Shown here one piece after another: positions 43,598-51,296 of a stretch of 51,739 nucleotides of DNA. The notes under the pieces were generated by a model. It was given only the letters and a program-made list of their open reading frames with translations, did not search any database and was not told the DNA's origin. Both the position numbers and the translations under genes were made by a program. Source of the stretch: Ilumatobacteraceae bacterium (GTDB lineage Bacteria > Actinomycetota > Acidimicrobiia > Acidimicrobiales > Ilumatobacteraceae); the NCBI GenBank assembly GCA_009694465.1, contig SHUW01000003.1, positions 1 through 51,739 on the forward strand, read 5' to 3'. Every line of letters starts with the position of its first letter. Position 1 is the stretch's first letter.

Positions 43598-44688
43598 TGT
43601 CTGAACGAGATTTAGATCTGAACGCACTCAAGATGTATTCGTTTTTGGTTTTTACTAAATTAGAAGGAGCGGTGACTTCAGGGATGATTCATTTGGGGGA
43701 TCGCCTCGGGCTCTATGGAGCACTAGCGAGTTCACCGTTTGCATTGAGTTGTGCACAATTAGCTGGTAAGACCTCGCTACATCAGAGGTGGGTTCAGGAG
43801 TGGTTACATAATCAGGCCGCCGCACGTCTGATTGAAGTGACAATTGAAGAGAGTGGGAATGAGCTCTATTCTCTGACTCCAGAGGCAGCCGTCGTTTTGG
43901 CCGATGAAAATCATCCAGCGTTTGGCATGGGCATGTTTCACCGCCTGCCGCAGACGATGGAAAGTCTCAGAGCCCTCCCAGAAAGCTTTAGAACTGGATT
44001 GGGTTACGACTACGACAGTCACGGACCAGAAGGAGCAGTCGGAATTGAACGCAGTTTCGAGCCATGGAGTCGCTCTTATTTGTTGCCAGTAGTTTTGCCA
44101 GCTTTGGATGGAGCCGTAGAAGGCCTGATGGCTGGTGCTCAAGTTGCCGATATCGGATGTGGTGCTGGGGGAGCAGCCGTTCGTATAGCGACTGCCTTTC
44201 CGCGCAGCGTTGTGACGGGTTATGACATTTCCAGATTTGCCCTTGATCGCGCTGTTGCCAAGAAAGCCGAACAACAACTCAGCAATGTCTCGTTTGTGGA
44301 TCCACGTTCCACTCCGCTTCCTGAAGATGAGTCTCTAGATCTCATTACGGCCTTCGACTGCATTCACGACATGACTCATCCCCAAGATGTGATGCGAGCG
44401 ATCCGACGATCACTGAAACCTGGCGGGATATGGCTTTTGGTTGATATCAAAGCCCTTGATACATTCGCTGAAAATATGGCAAAGAATCCGATGGCCTCGT
44501 TGATGTACGGAATCAGTGTGATGAGTTGCATGTCCTCGGCCATGTCAGTGGCTGGCGGAGCCGGACTTGGAACATTAGGCCTGCCCGAGTCCAAGGCACG
44601 GGCAATGGCTGAAGACGCTGGTTTTAGTAGGTTTCGTAAGTTGGACATTGAGCATTCGTTGAATGCCTTTTACGAAGTCCGTCCGTAA
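43597..44688 (+). CDS. SAM-dependent methyltransferase with N-terminal winged-helix region
   Basis: 363 aa. Residues 1-110 resemble the helical/winged N-terminus of the Rv2258c-type enzymes (YGALASSPFALSCAQLAG). The SAM site is VADIGCGAGGAAV at about 185-197, with TAFDCIHDM downstream. Unlike plain methyltransferases, this layout occurs in small-molecule O-methyltransferases. Acceptor unknown. Confidence 0.83.
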   Translation: MSERDLDLNALKMYSFLVFTKLEGAVTSGMIHLGDRLGLYGALASSPFALSCAQLAGKTSLHQRWVQEWLHNQAAARLIEVTIEESGNELYSLTPEAAVVLADENHPAFGMGMFHRLPQTMESLRALPESFRTGLGYDYDSHGPEGAVGIERSFEPWSRSYLLPVVLPALDGAVEGLMAGAQVADIGCGAGGAAVRIATAFPRSVVTGYDISRFALDRAVAKKAEQQLSNVSFVDPRSTPLPEDESLDLITAFDCIHDMTHPQDVMRAIRRSLKPGGIWLLVDIKALDTFAENMAKNPMASLMYGISVMSCMSSAMSVAGGAGLGTLGLPESKARAMAEDAGFSRFRKLDIEHSLNAFYEVRP

Positions 44689-44713
44689 TAAGAAGATTGA
44701 GCAGGGGAGATCA

Positions 44714-45145
44714 ATGGACATTGAAGAGATCAAGCAAGCCACATCGGTACTCAGCGTGTGGGCACACATCGCCACGGTCGGTGCGGATAACGAGCCGGAC
44801 GTCGTTCCTGTGCATCCCTGTTGGGAAGGCGAGATTTTGTGGATCATGGTTGGGCTGAATTCAACAAAGTGTCGCAACGTTTCTGCCAACCCGCGTGTTG
44901 CCTTGCACTGGCAGGTGACGGAAAATGGCGATGGAGTTGAGGTGTGGGGTACCGCGGAAGTGTTATCTGATATTGAGACGAAGCGGAGGTTATGGAACGG
45001 CGTGTTCGATTATGACCTCAATGGGTTTGCGCCTGGGGGTCCCGAGAATAGTCCCGATACGGCATTCATGAAAGTGACGGTCAATCGAGCGATCGCTATG
45101 AAAATGTATGGCGTCGGTGGATTTGAACGGTTTGCGCGTGCATAA
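44714..45145 (+). CDS. PNPOx-like (split-barrel flavin/F420-binding) protein
   Basis: 143 aa from ATG 44714; GGGGAG lies upstream, and an earlier ATG in the same frame lies inside the methyltransferase gene. IATVGADNEPDVVPVHPCWEGEILW matches the pyridoxamine-oxidase-like fold used by FMN- or F420-dependent reductases. The exact reaction is unknown. 25 nt after the methyltransferase. Confidence 0.78.
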   Translation: MDIEEIKQATSVLSVWAHIATVGADNEPDVVPVHPCWEGEILWIMVGLNSTKCRNVSANPRVALHWQVTENGDGVEVWGTAEVLSDIETKRRLWNGVFDYDLNGFAPGGPENSPDTAFMKVTVNRAIAMKMYGVGGFERFARA

Positions 45146-45169
45146 CCTCGATCAGCTGTTGGTGTCGGC

Positions 45170-45961
45170 ATGACCCGCCTCTCAAAATTAAGTAGGTCGA
45201 TCGAGGGCAAGATCGCAATCATCACCGGTGCGGGCAGTGGTATGGGTCGGGCAACAGCCTTGCTGTTCGCCGATGAGGGTGCCAAGGTAGTTGTTGTTGA
45301 CCTGAATGTGGATGCCGTTGACGCAGTCGTGAGTGAGATCACCGCTAGATATGGGGCAGATGCAGCAGTCGCTTTTCCTCTAGACGTATGTCGAACTCAA
45401 GAAGTGACCAAGATGGTTGAATCCGTTGTTGAGAAGTACGGAGGTGTGGACCTTGTGATCAACAATGCTGGCGTCTCCATGGGTAGCGGATCCTTACTCA
45501 ATGAAGATGATTTTGCTGAGGCTTGGGATCGTACGATTGCAGTCAACCTCACGGCGTACATTTACCTTATTCGTGCATGCCTAGTGCACCTCAAGAAATC
45601 CACGGCACCTCGAATTGTCAATATTGCATCAACAGAATCAATAGTCGCCACACCGACTTTGTCGGCTTATTCAGCTTCAAAGTCTGGTGTCACAGGACTC
45701 ACAAGAAGTCTTGCTGTTGAACTTGGACGAGATGGCATCACTGTCAATTGCATATGTCCTGGACCGATTAACACTGGTATGACCCAAGGGATACCCGATG
45801 ACATGAAACAGATTTATGCCAAACGAAGAGTCGCTTTACGCCGTTATGGTGAACCCGAAGAGGTGGCACATATGACCCTCAGTTTGTGTTTGCCTGCTAT
45901 GAGTTTTGTGACTGGAGCCACGATTGTCGTTGACGGGGGAATGACGGTTCGTCACACGTAA
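45170..45961 (+). CDS. short-chain dehydrogenase/reductase
   Basis: 263 aa. Classical motifs are intact: TGAGSGMG, NNAG, IVNIASTES serine and Y-S-A-S-K, ending in VVDGGM. Probably NAD(P)-dependent. Last gene of the plus-strand group starting at 39327. Eight bases separate it from the stop of the convergent gene. Confidence 0.88.
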   Translation: MTRLSKLSRSIEGKIAIITGAGSGMGRATALLFADEGAKVVVVDLNVDAVDAVVSEITARYGADAAVAFPLDVCRTQEVTKMVESVVEKYGGVDLVINNAGVSMGSGSLLNEDDFAEAWDRTIAVNLTAYIYLIRACLVHLKKSTAPRIVNIASTESIVATPTLSAYSASKSGVTGLTRSLAVELGRDGITVNCICPGPINTGMTQGIPDDMKQIYAKRRVALRRYGEPEEVAHMTLSLCLPAMSFVTGATIVVDGGMTVRHT

Positions 45962-45968
45962 AAACGTT

Positions 45969-47066
45969 CTAAGGGGCGGGATCAATCATTGACGTCAGCG
46001 AATTTGGCTGATGTGGACCAATAACAAACTGTTCGAGGATGCCGATTCCCGTGTGTTCTCCCATTTTTGCGCGACAAAGTGCCTGAATGTGCAGGTTTCC
46101 TGGGTCACAGGGGTTGGACACGGGGAGATTCCAGCGTTCAAAGCCAACAGCCGCTTCTCCTTTCCAATGACCGTGGCCCCAGTCCTTATTCCCATAGCCG
46201 ATACCAGACATGTGAAATTCGAAAATTGGCGTCAAATCAACTGTGCTGATGGTGTCATCTTGATCAATCAAGTCAATGGAAAATGATTCGGCCCATCGTG
46301 TTCCTGAGCGCAGTTTGCTGCGATAAACAGTTTTTTTCATTACTTTTGCTGGGCTGTCACCATCGGGAATAACAAAGCCGGTCTCATGCCAGCGCTCACC
46401 TGAAGAATATTCGTTCACATCAAAATGAGTCGCAAAGCTGCCAAAATTTATTGGAGCCCATAACCAATAATATTGAGCCTCACCCACTGGTGCACCTGCA
46501 TCAGATGGCGGACCGATCGGACGCACGCCCCAGGAACGATCTCGTGATCCAGCTGTCGTTGCGGGTTCAATCTTATGGATGATCCCATCTAACTCAATCC
46601 AACCCACCCAATGGCCAAACTGCGTCAGACGGGTGTAGTCGAAAACGGTGCGCTGTCCCGCTTTTACTAAGAAGTGTGGCTCTTGAATCGGTCCGCTGCG
46701 TGCAGTGAAAGTCAGATCGCAGCGTAGCGAGTGTTCAGGACTGTCAACAAGAATCTGATGCCGCTTCATAGGCTCCAGAACCTTGACCTCGATAGGTCCG
46801 ACCTTATTGGCCTGCGCTCGATCTTGTGGGGCACGCGCAGACGAATGTAGGGAGATCTGTTCTTTACCGTCGATGATGACAGAGAAAGAAGCATCAGAGA
46901 TATGCCGATTCGGATACAGACCTAGGGCCACGGCAAAAAAGACTGAAGCATCTGCACGATAACCATTAAAGAAATAACGGTCATAGTGGTTCGCGTCGCT
47001 TGAGGCAGTTTCATTGACAGGGGCGCTACTGGCATGAATTGGGAAGTCATCGAAGGACGAAAGCAT
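45969..47066 (-). CDS. hypothetical protein, possibly lipocalin/CrtC-like beta-barrel
   Basis: 365 aa, no signal peptide or membrane segment. Many Trp/Tyr residues and repeated beta pattern (FFNGYRADASVFFAVALGLYPN, YYWLWAPINFG, SGIGYGNKDWGHGHW) recall CrtC/AttH-like hydrolase-lipocalin folds, but I cannot name a family with confidence. The start is supported by TACGGT 6 nt upstream. It sits beside an SDR on the opposite strand. Confidence 0.6.
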   Translation of the reverse strand: MLSSFDDFPIHASSAPVNETASSDANHYDRYFFNGYRADASVFFAVALGLYPNRHISDASFSVIIDGKEQISLHSSARAPQDRAQANKVGPIEVKVLEPMKRHQILVDSPEHSLRCDLTFTARSGPIQEPHFLVKAGQRTVFDYTRLTQFGHWVGWIELDGIIHKIEPATTAGSRDRSWGVRPIGPPSDAGAPVGEAQYYWLWAPINFGSFATHFDVNEYSSGERWHETGFVIPDGDSPAKVMKKTVYRSKLRSGTRWAESFSIDLIDQDDTISTVDLTPIFEFHMSGIGYGNKDWGHGHWKGEAAVGFERWNLPVSNPCDPGNLHIQALCRAKMGEHTGIGILEQFVIGPHQPNSLTSMIDPAP

Positions 47067-47072
47067 GATGTG

Positions 47073-47102
47073 ACCGTAGTCCTAACATGTGGCGTAAGTG
47101 AA
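47073..47102 (-). promoter_or_regulatory. leaderless promoter of the 45969 gene
   Basis: TACGGT (47078-47073) is 6 nt from ATG 47066, with TTCACT (47102-47097) as -35 at 18 nt. Confidence 0.5.
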
Positions 47103-47112
47103 GCCCTCCGCA

Positions 47113-47118
47113 TACTGT
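47113..47118 (+). promoter_or_regulatory. leaderless -10 (TACTGT) of ctaA
   Basis: TACTGT lies 6 nt before GTG 47125 and decides that start over GTG 47098. No clear -35. Confidence 0.45.
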
Positions 47119-47124
47119 GGGGGC

Positions 47125-48063
47125 GTGAAAGCTTTTCAAGTGCTTCGAAAGCGTCCTGTGATCAGCCCCGAAGGCTACGTTCGGATCACGAGAACGGCTC
47201 TGTTGCTGCTGTGCATCATCGTTGTTAGTGGAGCCGCCGTGCGGCTCAGTGGCTCGGGTCTTGGATGCTCGGATTGGCCTCGCTGCAACGCCGAGAAATT
47301 TGTGGATGTGTCTACTTTTCATGGTGCCATTGAACAGGTCAACAGGTTGTTCACTGGTCTCGTTGCTGCCGTGGTGATTGTGGCTGTTCTCGCCGCCAGA
47401 TATCGAATTCCATATCGAAGAGATCTTTTGTGGATGGCCTGGGGACTTGTCCTCGGCGTCGCAGGACAGGTCATTCTCGGCGGCATCGTTGTTCTCACTG
47501 ATCTCAATCCGATCGCCAACCTAGGTCATTTTATTCTGTCCATGTTCCTTGTGGCGAACGCTTTTCTGTTGTTGAAACGTTCACAGGAAAACACCGTGAG
47601 TATTGAGCGTCAGATTTCATCTGTTGGTGTATGGGTTGTGCGCTTGGTGTGCGTCTGTGGCGGTATCGCAATTTTTACAGGAACGATTGTGACGGGTTCG
47701 GGTCCCCATGCTGGTGATGAAAAAGCTCGACGCTTAGGGTTTGAGGTTGCTTCAGCAGCCAAGGTGCATGGAACATCTGTGATCATCATGATTGCATTGA
47801 TGTTGGTTTTGGCTGGCTATGTTCGGCGAACACAGGGATTGGTATCAATGAAATCAGCACTGGAGATCATTATTCTTACGTCAATTCTTCAGGCGACGGT
47901 CGGCTATGTCCAATACTTCAACGATATTCCTGCGTTGTTAGTAGGAATACATGTTTTCGGCGCAACCCTGTTTTTTATTTCGTTAGTGAACCTGTGGCTC
48001 ATCGGGCATCAGACGTTTGCTGCCAAACGAGAAATAGTAGAGCGGAAATCAATCATCGTCTGA
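47125..48063 (+). CDS. ctaA: heme A synthase
   Basis: 312 aa from GTG 47125, about eight membrane helices. Heme ligands occur in FHGAIEQVNR, NLGHFILSM, KVHGTSV and GIHVFGATL. The CSDWPRC cysteine pair after the first helix is the outer-loop pair of Bacillus-type CtaA. It oxidises heme O to heme A for cytochrome oxidase. ctaB is not in the window. Its last 55 nt overlap the opposite flavoprotein gene. Confidence 0.92.
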   Translation: MKAFQVLRKRPVISPEGYVRITRTALLLLCIIVVSGAAVRLSGSGLGCSDWPRCNAEKFVDVSTFHGAIEQVNRLFTGLVAAVVIVAVLAARYRIPYRRDLLWMAWGLVLGVAGQVILGGIVVLTDLNPIANLGHFILSMFLVANAFLLLKRSQENTVSIERQISSVGVWVVRLVCVCGGIAIFTGTIVTGSGPHAGDEKARRLGFEVASAAKVHGTSVIIMIALMLVLAGYVRRTQGLVSMKSALEIIILTSILQATVGYVQYFNDIPALLVGIHVFGATLFFISLVNLWLIGHQTFAAKREIVERKSIIV

Positions 48064-48956
48064 TGAATGATTTCTTGCACCGGCAAGATTGCGTCAATAC
48101 GCCCCATGACTTGGCCAGTTAAGGCAATTGCCGCCTCCATATCACCGCCAAAGTAAAGTTCCAGGGCACGACTCATCTCCGTTAAGGGAACGTGTTCTTG
48201 CTTTTCTAAAGCACTTGTGCGCTCCGTTCGTATCGCTCGCAAGCCAGGCTTTGAATGACGGTTAAGAAATACAGTGTCCGTCTCTGCACCGTTGAGAATC
48301 GCCTGTTTCCAATTATTATGCACTGGCGATTCAGCAGCAGAAACCATTCGTGTTCCCATTTGCACTCCCTGCGCGCCCAACGCAAAAGCCGCAGCCATGG
48401 AAACTCCGTCACTGATTCCACCTGCGGCGATGATCGGTACGTCGACACGTGAAGCCACGAGTGGCAGAAGGACCATCGTGGAAACATCGCGTGGGTTTTT
48501 GAAACCGCCACCTTCACCGCCTTCAACGACGAGACCATCAACGCCCGCAGCAACTGCTTTGAGGGCTGCCGAAAGCGTGGGGACGACATGAAAGACCGTC
48601 AACCCAGCATCCTTCAACTGCGCCGTATATTGCTTTGGGTCACCAGCTGAAGTTGTCACGAATTTGACGCCTTGTGCGACAACGAAATCGACGATCGACG
48701 GATCGCGAACAAAAAGTTGAGCGATGTTCACCCCGAATGGCTTCTGTGTGAGGGCAGCCATCTTTTCGATTTCCAGCCGAATATTGTCAAGTTCACCAGA
48801 AGAGGTCTCAATGATCCCCAAACCTCCAGCGTTGCTAACGGCGCTCGCTAAGGGGCTTCTCGCTATCCATCCCATTGGGGCTTGGATGATCGGGTAATCG
48901 ATTCCTAAGAGTTCGGTAATACGGTTCTTGATGGGAGCAGGCGCGGAATCGTTCAC
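48009..48956 (-). CDS. NMO-like (2-nitropropane dioxygenase family) FMN oxidoreductase
   Basis: 315 aa from GTG 48956, which overlaps the EamA stop (GTGA) behind GGTGAG. TIM barrel with QAPMGWIARSPLASAVSNAGGLG, VVEGGEGGGF and IIAAGGISDG. In true nitronate monooxygenases the GxEAGGH loop ends in His; here it is Phe, as in other NAD(P)H/flavin members. So nitronate oxidation is not certain. Confidence 0.78.
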   Translation of the reverse strand: MNDSAPAPIKNRITELLGIDYPIIQAPMGWIARSPLASAVSNAGGLGIIETSSGELDNIRLEIEKMAALTQKPFGVNIAQLFVRDPSIVDFVVAQGVKFVTTSAGDPKQYTAQLKDAGLTVFHVVPTLSAALKAVAAGVDGLVVEGGEGGGFKNPRDVSTMVLLPLVASRVDVPIIAAGGISDGVSMAAAFALGAQGVQMGTRMVSAAESPVHNNWKQAILNGAETDTVFLNRHSKPGLRAIRTERTSALEKQEHVPLTEMSRALELYFGGDMEAAIALTGQVMGRIDAILPVQEIIHQTMIDFRSTISRLAANV

Positions 48957-49843
48957 GGTCTCACCGTAGTTTGCCGAGGTGTTGACAACCCAACCATGAG
49001 TAAGCCGATGAGCACTAGGGCGGCACCAACCCACGAAGCGAAGGGAAAATCTTCATTTAATATGAGCACAGCAAGAACTGAGGCGACTATTGGTTCGAGA
49101 GTGGTCAACATCACGACTGTCATTGGACTTAAGGACACCAGTGCCTTACCAAAAGCGACGTAAGCACATGTCAAAGTGATGACAGATAGGTAAAGAATCA
49201 CGAGGATTCCTCTAGATGTAATCACCCAAGCAAGTCGGTGGAAGATTAAGAGTGGAGTAGTTAGTAATCCAGCAATGAAGAACATGGCACCAAGACTTGC
49301 TGTGGGATCCGCTTTGCATTTGATAAGAACAGAAGCGCTCTCTGTGTACATGGCATAAGCACAGCCAGCGATGGCAGCACACATAATCCCACCTAGGTCG
49401 TACGACACTGCATTCTCAGAACCCAAAACCAAGACCACGAGACCTGAGAGAGTGAAAGCGGCGGCTACGTACCAGATTGGAGATGGGGCCGGCTGTCCCT
49501 TTAGGTGTGAGAGTAAACGAGAAAATAAAGGACTCACACCGATCGTGATCAGAGCTGCCAAAGCAACTCCCGTGAGGCTGACTGAATAAAAAAAGAGAAG
49601 TTGATATGTAGCCACCGCAATGGCCCCGAGGAGAAGATGACGCAATTGATCCTTGAGAGTCGAAAAATGTCTCCAAGAGATAAGAGTGAGCGCCAAACCT
49701 CCAATGATCAGCCTGAAAATGCCAGCAGAGATGGCATCAATATTTGCTGGTCCTTTGGCTAAAGCGGTACCCGTAGTACCAAATAACGCGCTTGCCAGCA
49801 ATACCAGCGCTACGGGGCGAGTAGGTTTCGGCGTTGGGAGCAC
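48953..49843 (-). CDS. EamA/DMT family transporter
   Basis: 296 aa from GTG 49843. The frame is open to 49909, but TAAAGT 7 nt before this GTG argues for leaderless start here. Ten membrane segments in two repeats (ASALFGTTGTALAKG..., LEPIVASVLAVLILNED). The family exports amino acids or metabolites. Coupled with the flavoprotein gene. Confidence 0.82.
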   Translation of the reverse strand: MLPTPKPTRPVALVLLASALFGTTGTALAKGPANIDAISAGIFRLIIGGLALTLISWRHFSTLKDQLRHLLLGAIAVATYQLLFFYSVSLTGVALAALITIGVSPLFSRLLSHLKGQPAPSPIWYVAAAFTLSGLVVLVLGSENAVSYDLGGIMCAAIAGCAYAMYTESASVLIKCKADPTASLGAMFFIAGLLTTPLLIFHRLAWVITSRGILVILYLSVITLTCAYVAFGKALVSLSPMTVVMLTTLEPIVASVLAVLILNEDFPFASWVGAALVLIGLLMVGLSTPRQTTVRP

Positions 49844-49849
49844 TTGGTT

Positions 49850-49879
49850 TACTTTAGACAGTTCTCGAGAACTAGTCTG
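49850..49879. promoter_or_regulatory. divergent promoter pair around a perfect palindrome (eamA / livH)
   Basis: AGTTCTCGAGAACT (49860-49873) is a perfect 14-bp palindrome, extended with one bulged base to AGAC...GTCT. Minus promoter: CAGACT (-35, 49879-49874), TAAAGT (-10, 49856-49851). Plus promoter: TACTTT (-35, 49850-49855), TAGTCT (-10, 49873-49878). The palindrome fills both spacers. Confidence 0.55.
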
Positions 49880-49884
49880 AGCCT

Positions 49885-51294
49885 GTGGCGTTATCTCGTT
49901 GCTCGCCAAGGACAGAGGGTGTAGTGGAAGTATCGACAGGTAAAACCATCGGGAGACGTTGTCTCGTGCTGCTCATCGCACTTGGCTCTGTTTTGGGTTT
50001 CTCGTTTGGTACAGCGAAAGCGGCCGATGATGGTTACAGCATTCGCACCCAAGTTCGAGATCAAGTTCGAACACCTGATGGCAAAGCAGATAACCAACCG
50101 CTGCCAGGAGTCGAGATAACAGTCACCGACGCCAATGGAGAGATCGTTGGGGTTGGACTCACGGATGCTGAAGGAGTCGTAATTGTCTCGGTCCCGTCTC
50201 GGGCGGATTACACCGTAAGTCTCAATGAGGGGACCCTTCCGTCGGGTAAAAAACTTGATACTAAAACGCCTGCGGTGCAGAATATTCTTACTGACTCGTT
50301 CGTGACAAAGACCAAGGTCGTCACCTATTTTACTGGTGAGTCGCAAACTGTTAGCCAATCAGGTTTTGAACGCGTCGCGCAGCGCATATCCGATGGCATC
50401 CGACTCGGGCTCATCTTGGCGATGTGTTCCGTCGGTCTGAGCCTCATTTTTGGGACCACAGGATTAACGAACTTCGCGCATGGCGAAATTGTCACCTTTG
50501 GTGGAATCGCAACGTTTGTATTCAATGTCACTGGACTCACGTTTTTGGGTTCATTAAGTTTCATTCCCGGTATTCATCCAGATGGGACATTCCACATATT
50601 TTGGGCGGCTCCGTTGGGCATCATCTTGGGTGGTGGTTTTGGTTGGGCCCTGAATAACCGAATCTTCGGACCTCTGCGCCGCCGTGGTGTCGGACTAGTG
50701 ACTCAGATGGTTTTGACCGTGGGTTTGTCAATCGCTCTACGCAACTTTTTCCTCTCACGATTTGAAGGGCGCACACGCCCCTTTTCGGATTTCTCGTTAC
50801 AAAGGTCGTGGGATCTCGGACCTATCAACATCACACCCCGTGACTTCGTGGTGTCGATTTTGAGTCTCCTCATTTTGGTCGTTACCGCTCTTGGATTACG
50901 TTTCACTCGACTTGGAAAAGCAACTCGCGCTGTCTCTGATAATCCTGATTTAGCATCAGCGACAGGAATTGATTCCGAAAAAGTCATTCGCTTGGTTTGG
51001 ATTATTGGGGGCGCTTTAGCGGCGACTGGAGGGGTTTTCCGTGGGCTAGATGAGCAAGTAAGTTTTGATATGGGCGGACGCCTGCTCTTTTTATTGTTTG
51101 CCGGCATCACTTTGGGCGGACTCGGAAGTGCCTTCGGCGCATTGGTGGGCGGTTTTGTCGTCGGCGTCATGGTCGAAGTATCAAGTTTGGTTGTACCGAC
51201 AGAGTTGAAGACGGCCCCCGCCTTGCTCGTCCTAATTTTGGTTCTATTGCTCAGGCCACAAGGCATCCTGGGTAGAGCACAGAGGGTTGGTTAG
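49885..51294 (+). CDS. livH: branched-chain amino acid-type ABC permease (LivH) with secreted N-terminal domain
   Basis: 469 aa from GTG 49885; TAGTCT is 6 nt upstream (an alternative GTG is at 49924). Signal-like segment at about 26-46 (VLLIALGSVLGFS, cleavage near AKA-AD). Residues 50-120 form an Ig/carboxypeptidase-regulatory-like domain (LPGVEITVTDANGEIVG). The LivH permease core starts at about 170 (LGLILAMCSVGLSLIFGTTGLTNFAHGE). The core imports amino acids or related solutes with LivM, LivG/F and a binding protein. The extra domain may dock the binding protein. Confidence 0.88.
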   Translation: MALSRCSPRTEGVVEVSTGKTIGRRCLVLLIALGSVLGFSFGTAKAADDGYSIRTQVRDQVRTPDGKADNQPLPGVEITVTDANGEIVGVGLTDAEGVVIVSVPSRADYTVSLNEGTLPSGKKLDTKTPAVQNILTDSFVTKTKVVTYFTGESQTVSQSGFERVAQRISDGIRLGLILAMCSVGLSLIFGTTGLTNFAHGEIVTFGGIATFVFNVTGLTFLGSLSFIPGIHPDGTFHIFWAAPLGIILGGGFGWALNNRIFGPLRRRGVGLVTQMVLTVGLSIALRNFFLSRFEGRTRPFSDFSLQRSWDLGPINITPRDFVVSILSLLILVVTALGLRFTRLGKATRAVSDNPDLASATGIDSEKVIRLVWIIGGALAATGGVFRGLDEQVSFDMGGRLLFLLFAGITLGGLGSAFGALVGGFVVGVMVEVSSLVVPTELKTAPALLVLILVLLLRPQGILGRAQRVG

Positions 51295-51296
51295 CC

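Noticed and set aside
45948-45976. ACGT-AAAA-ACGT hairpin between the last SDR and the convergent gene as a terminator
   Set aside because: A 4-bp stem is too short and no T-run follows.
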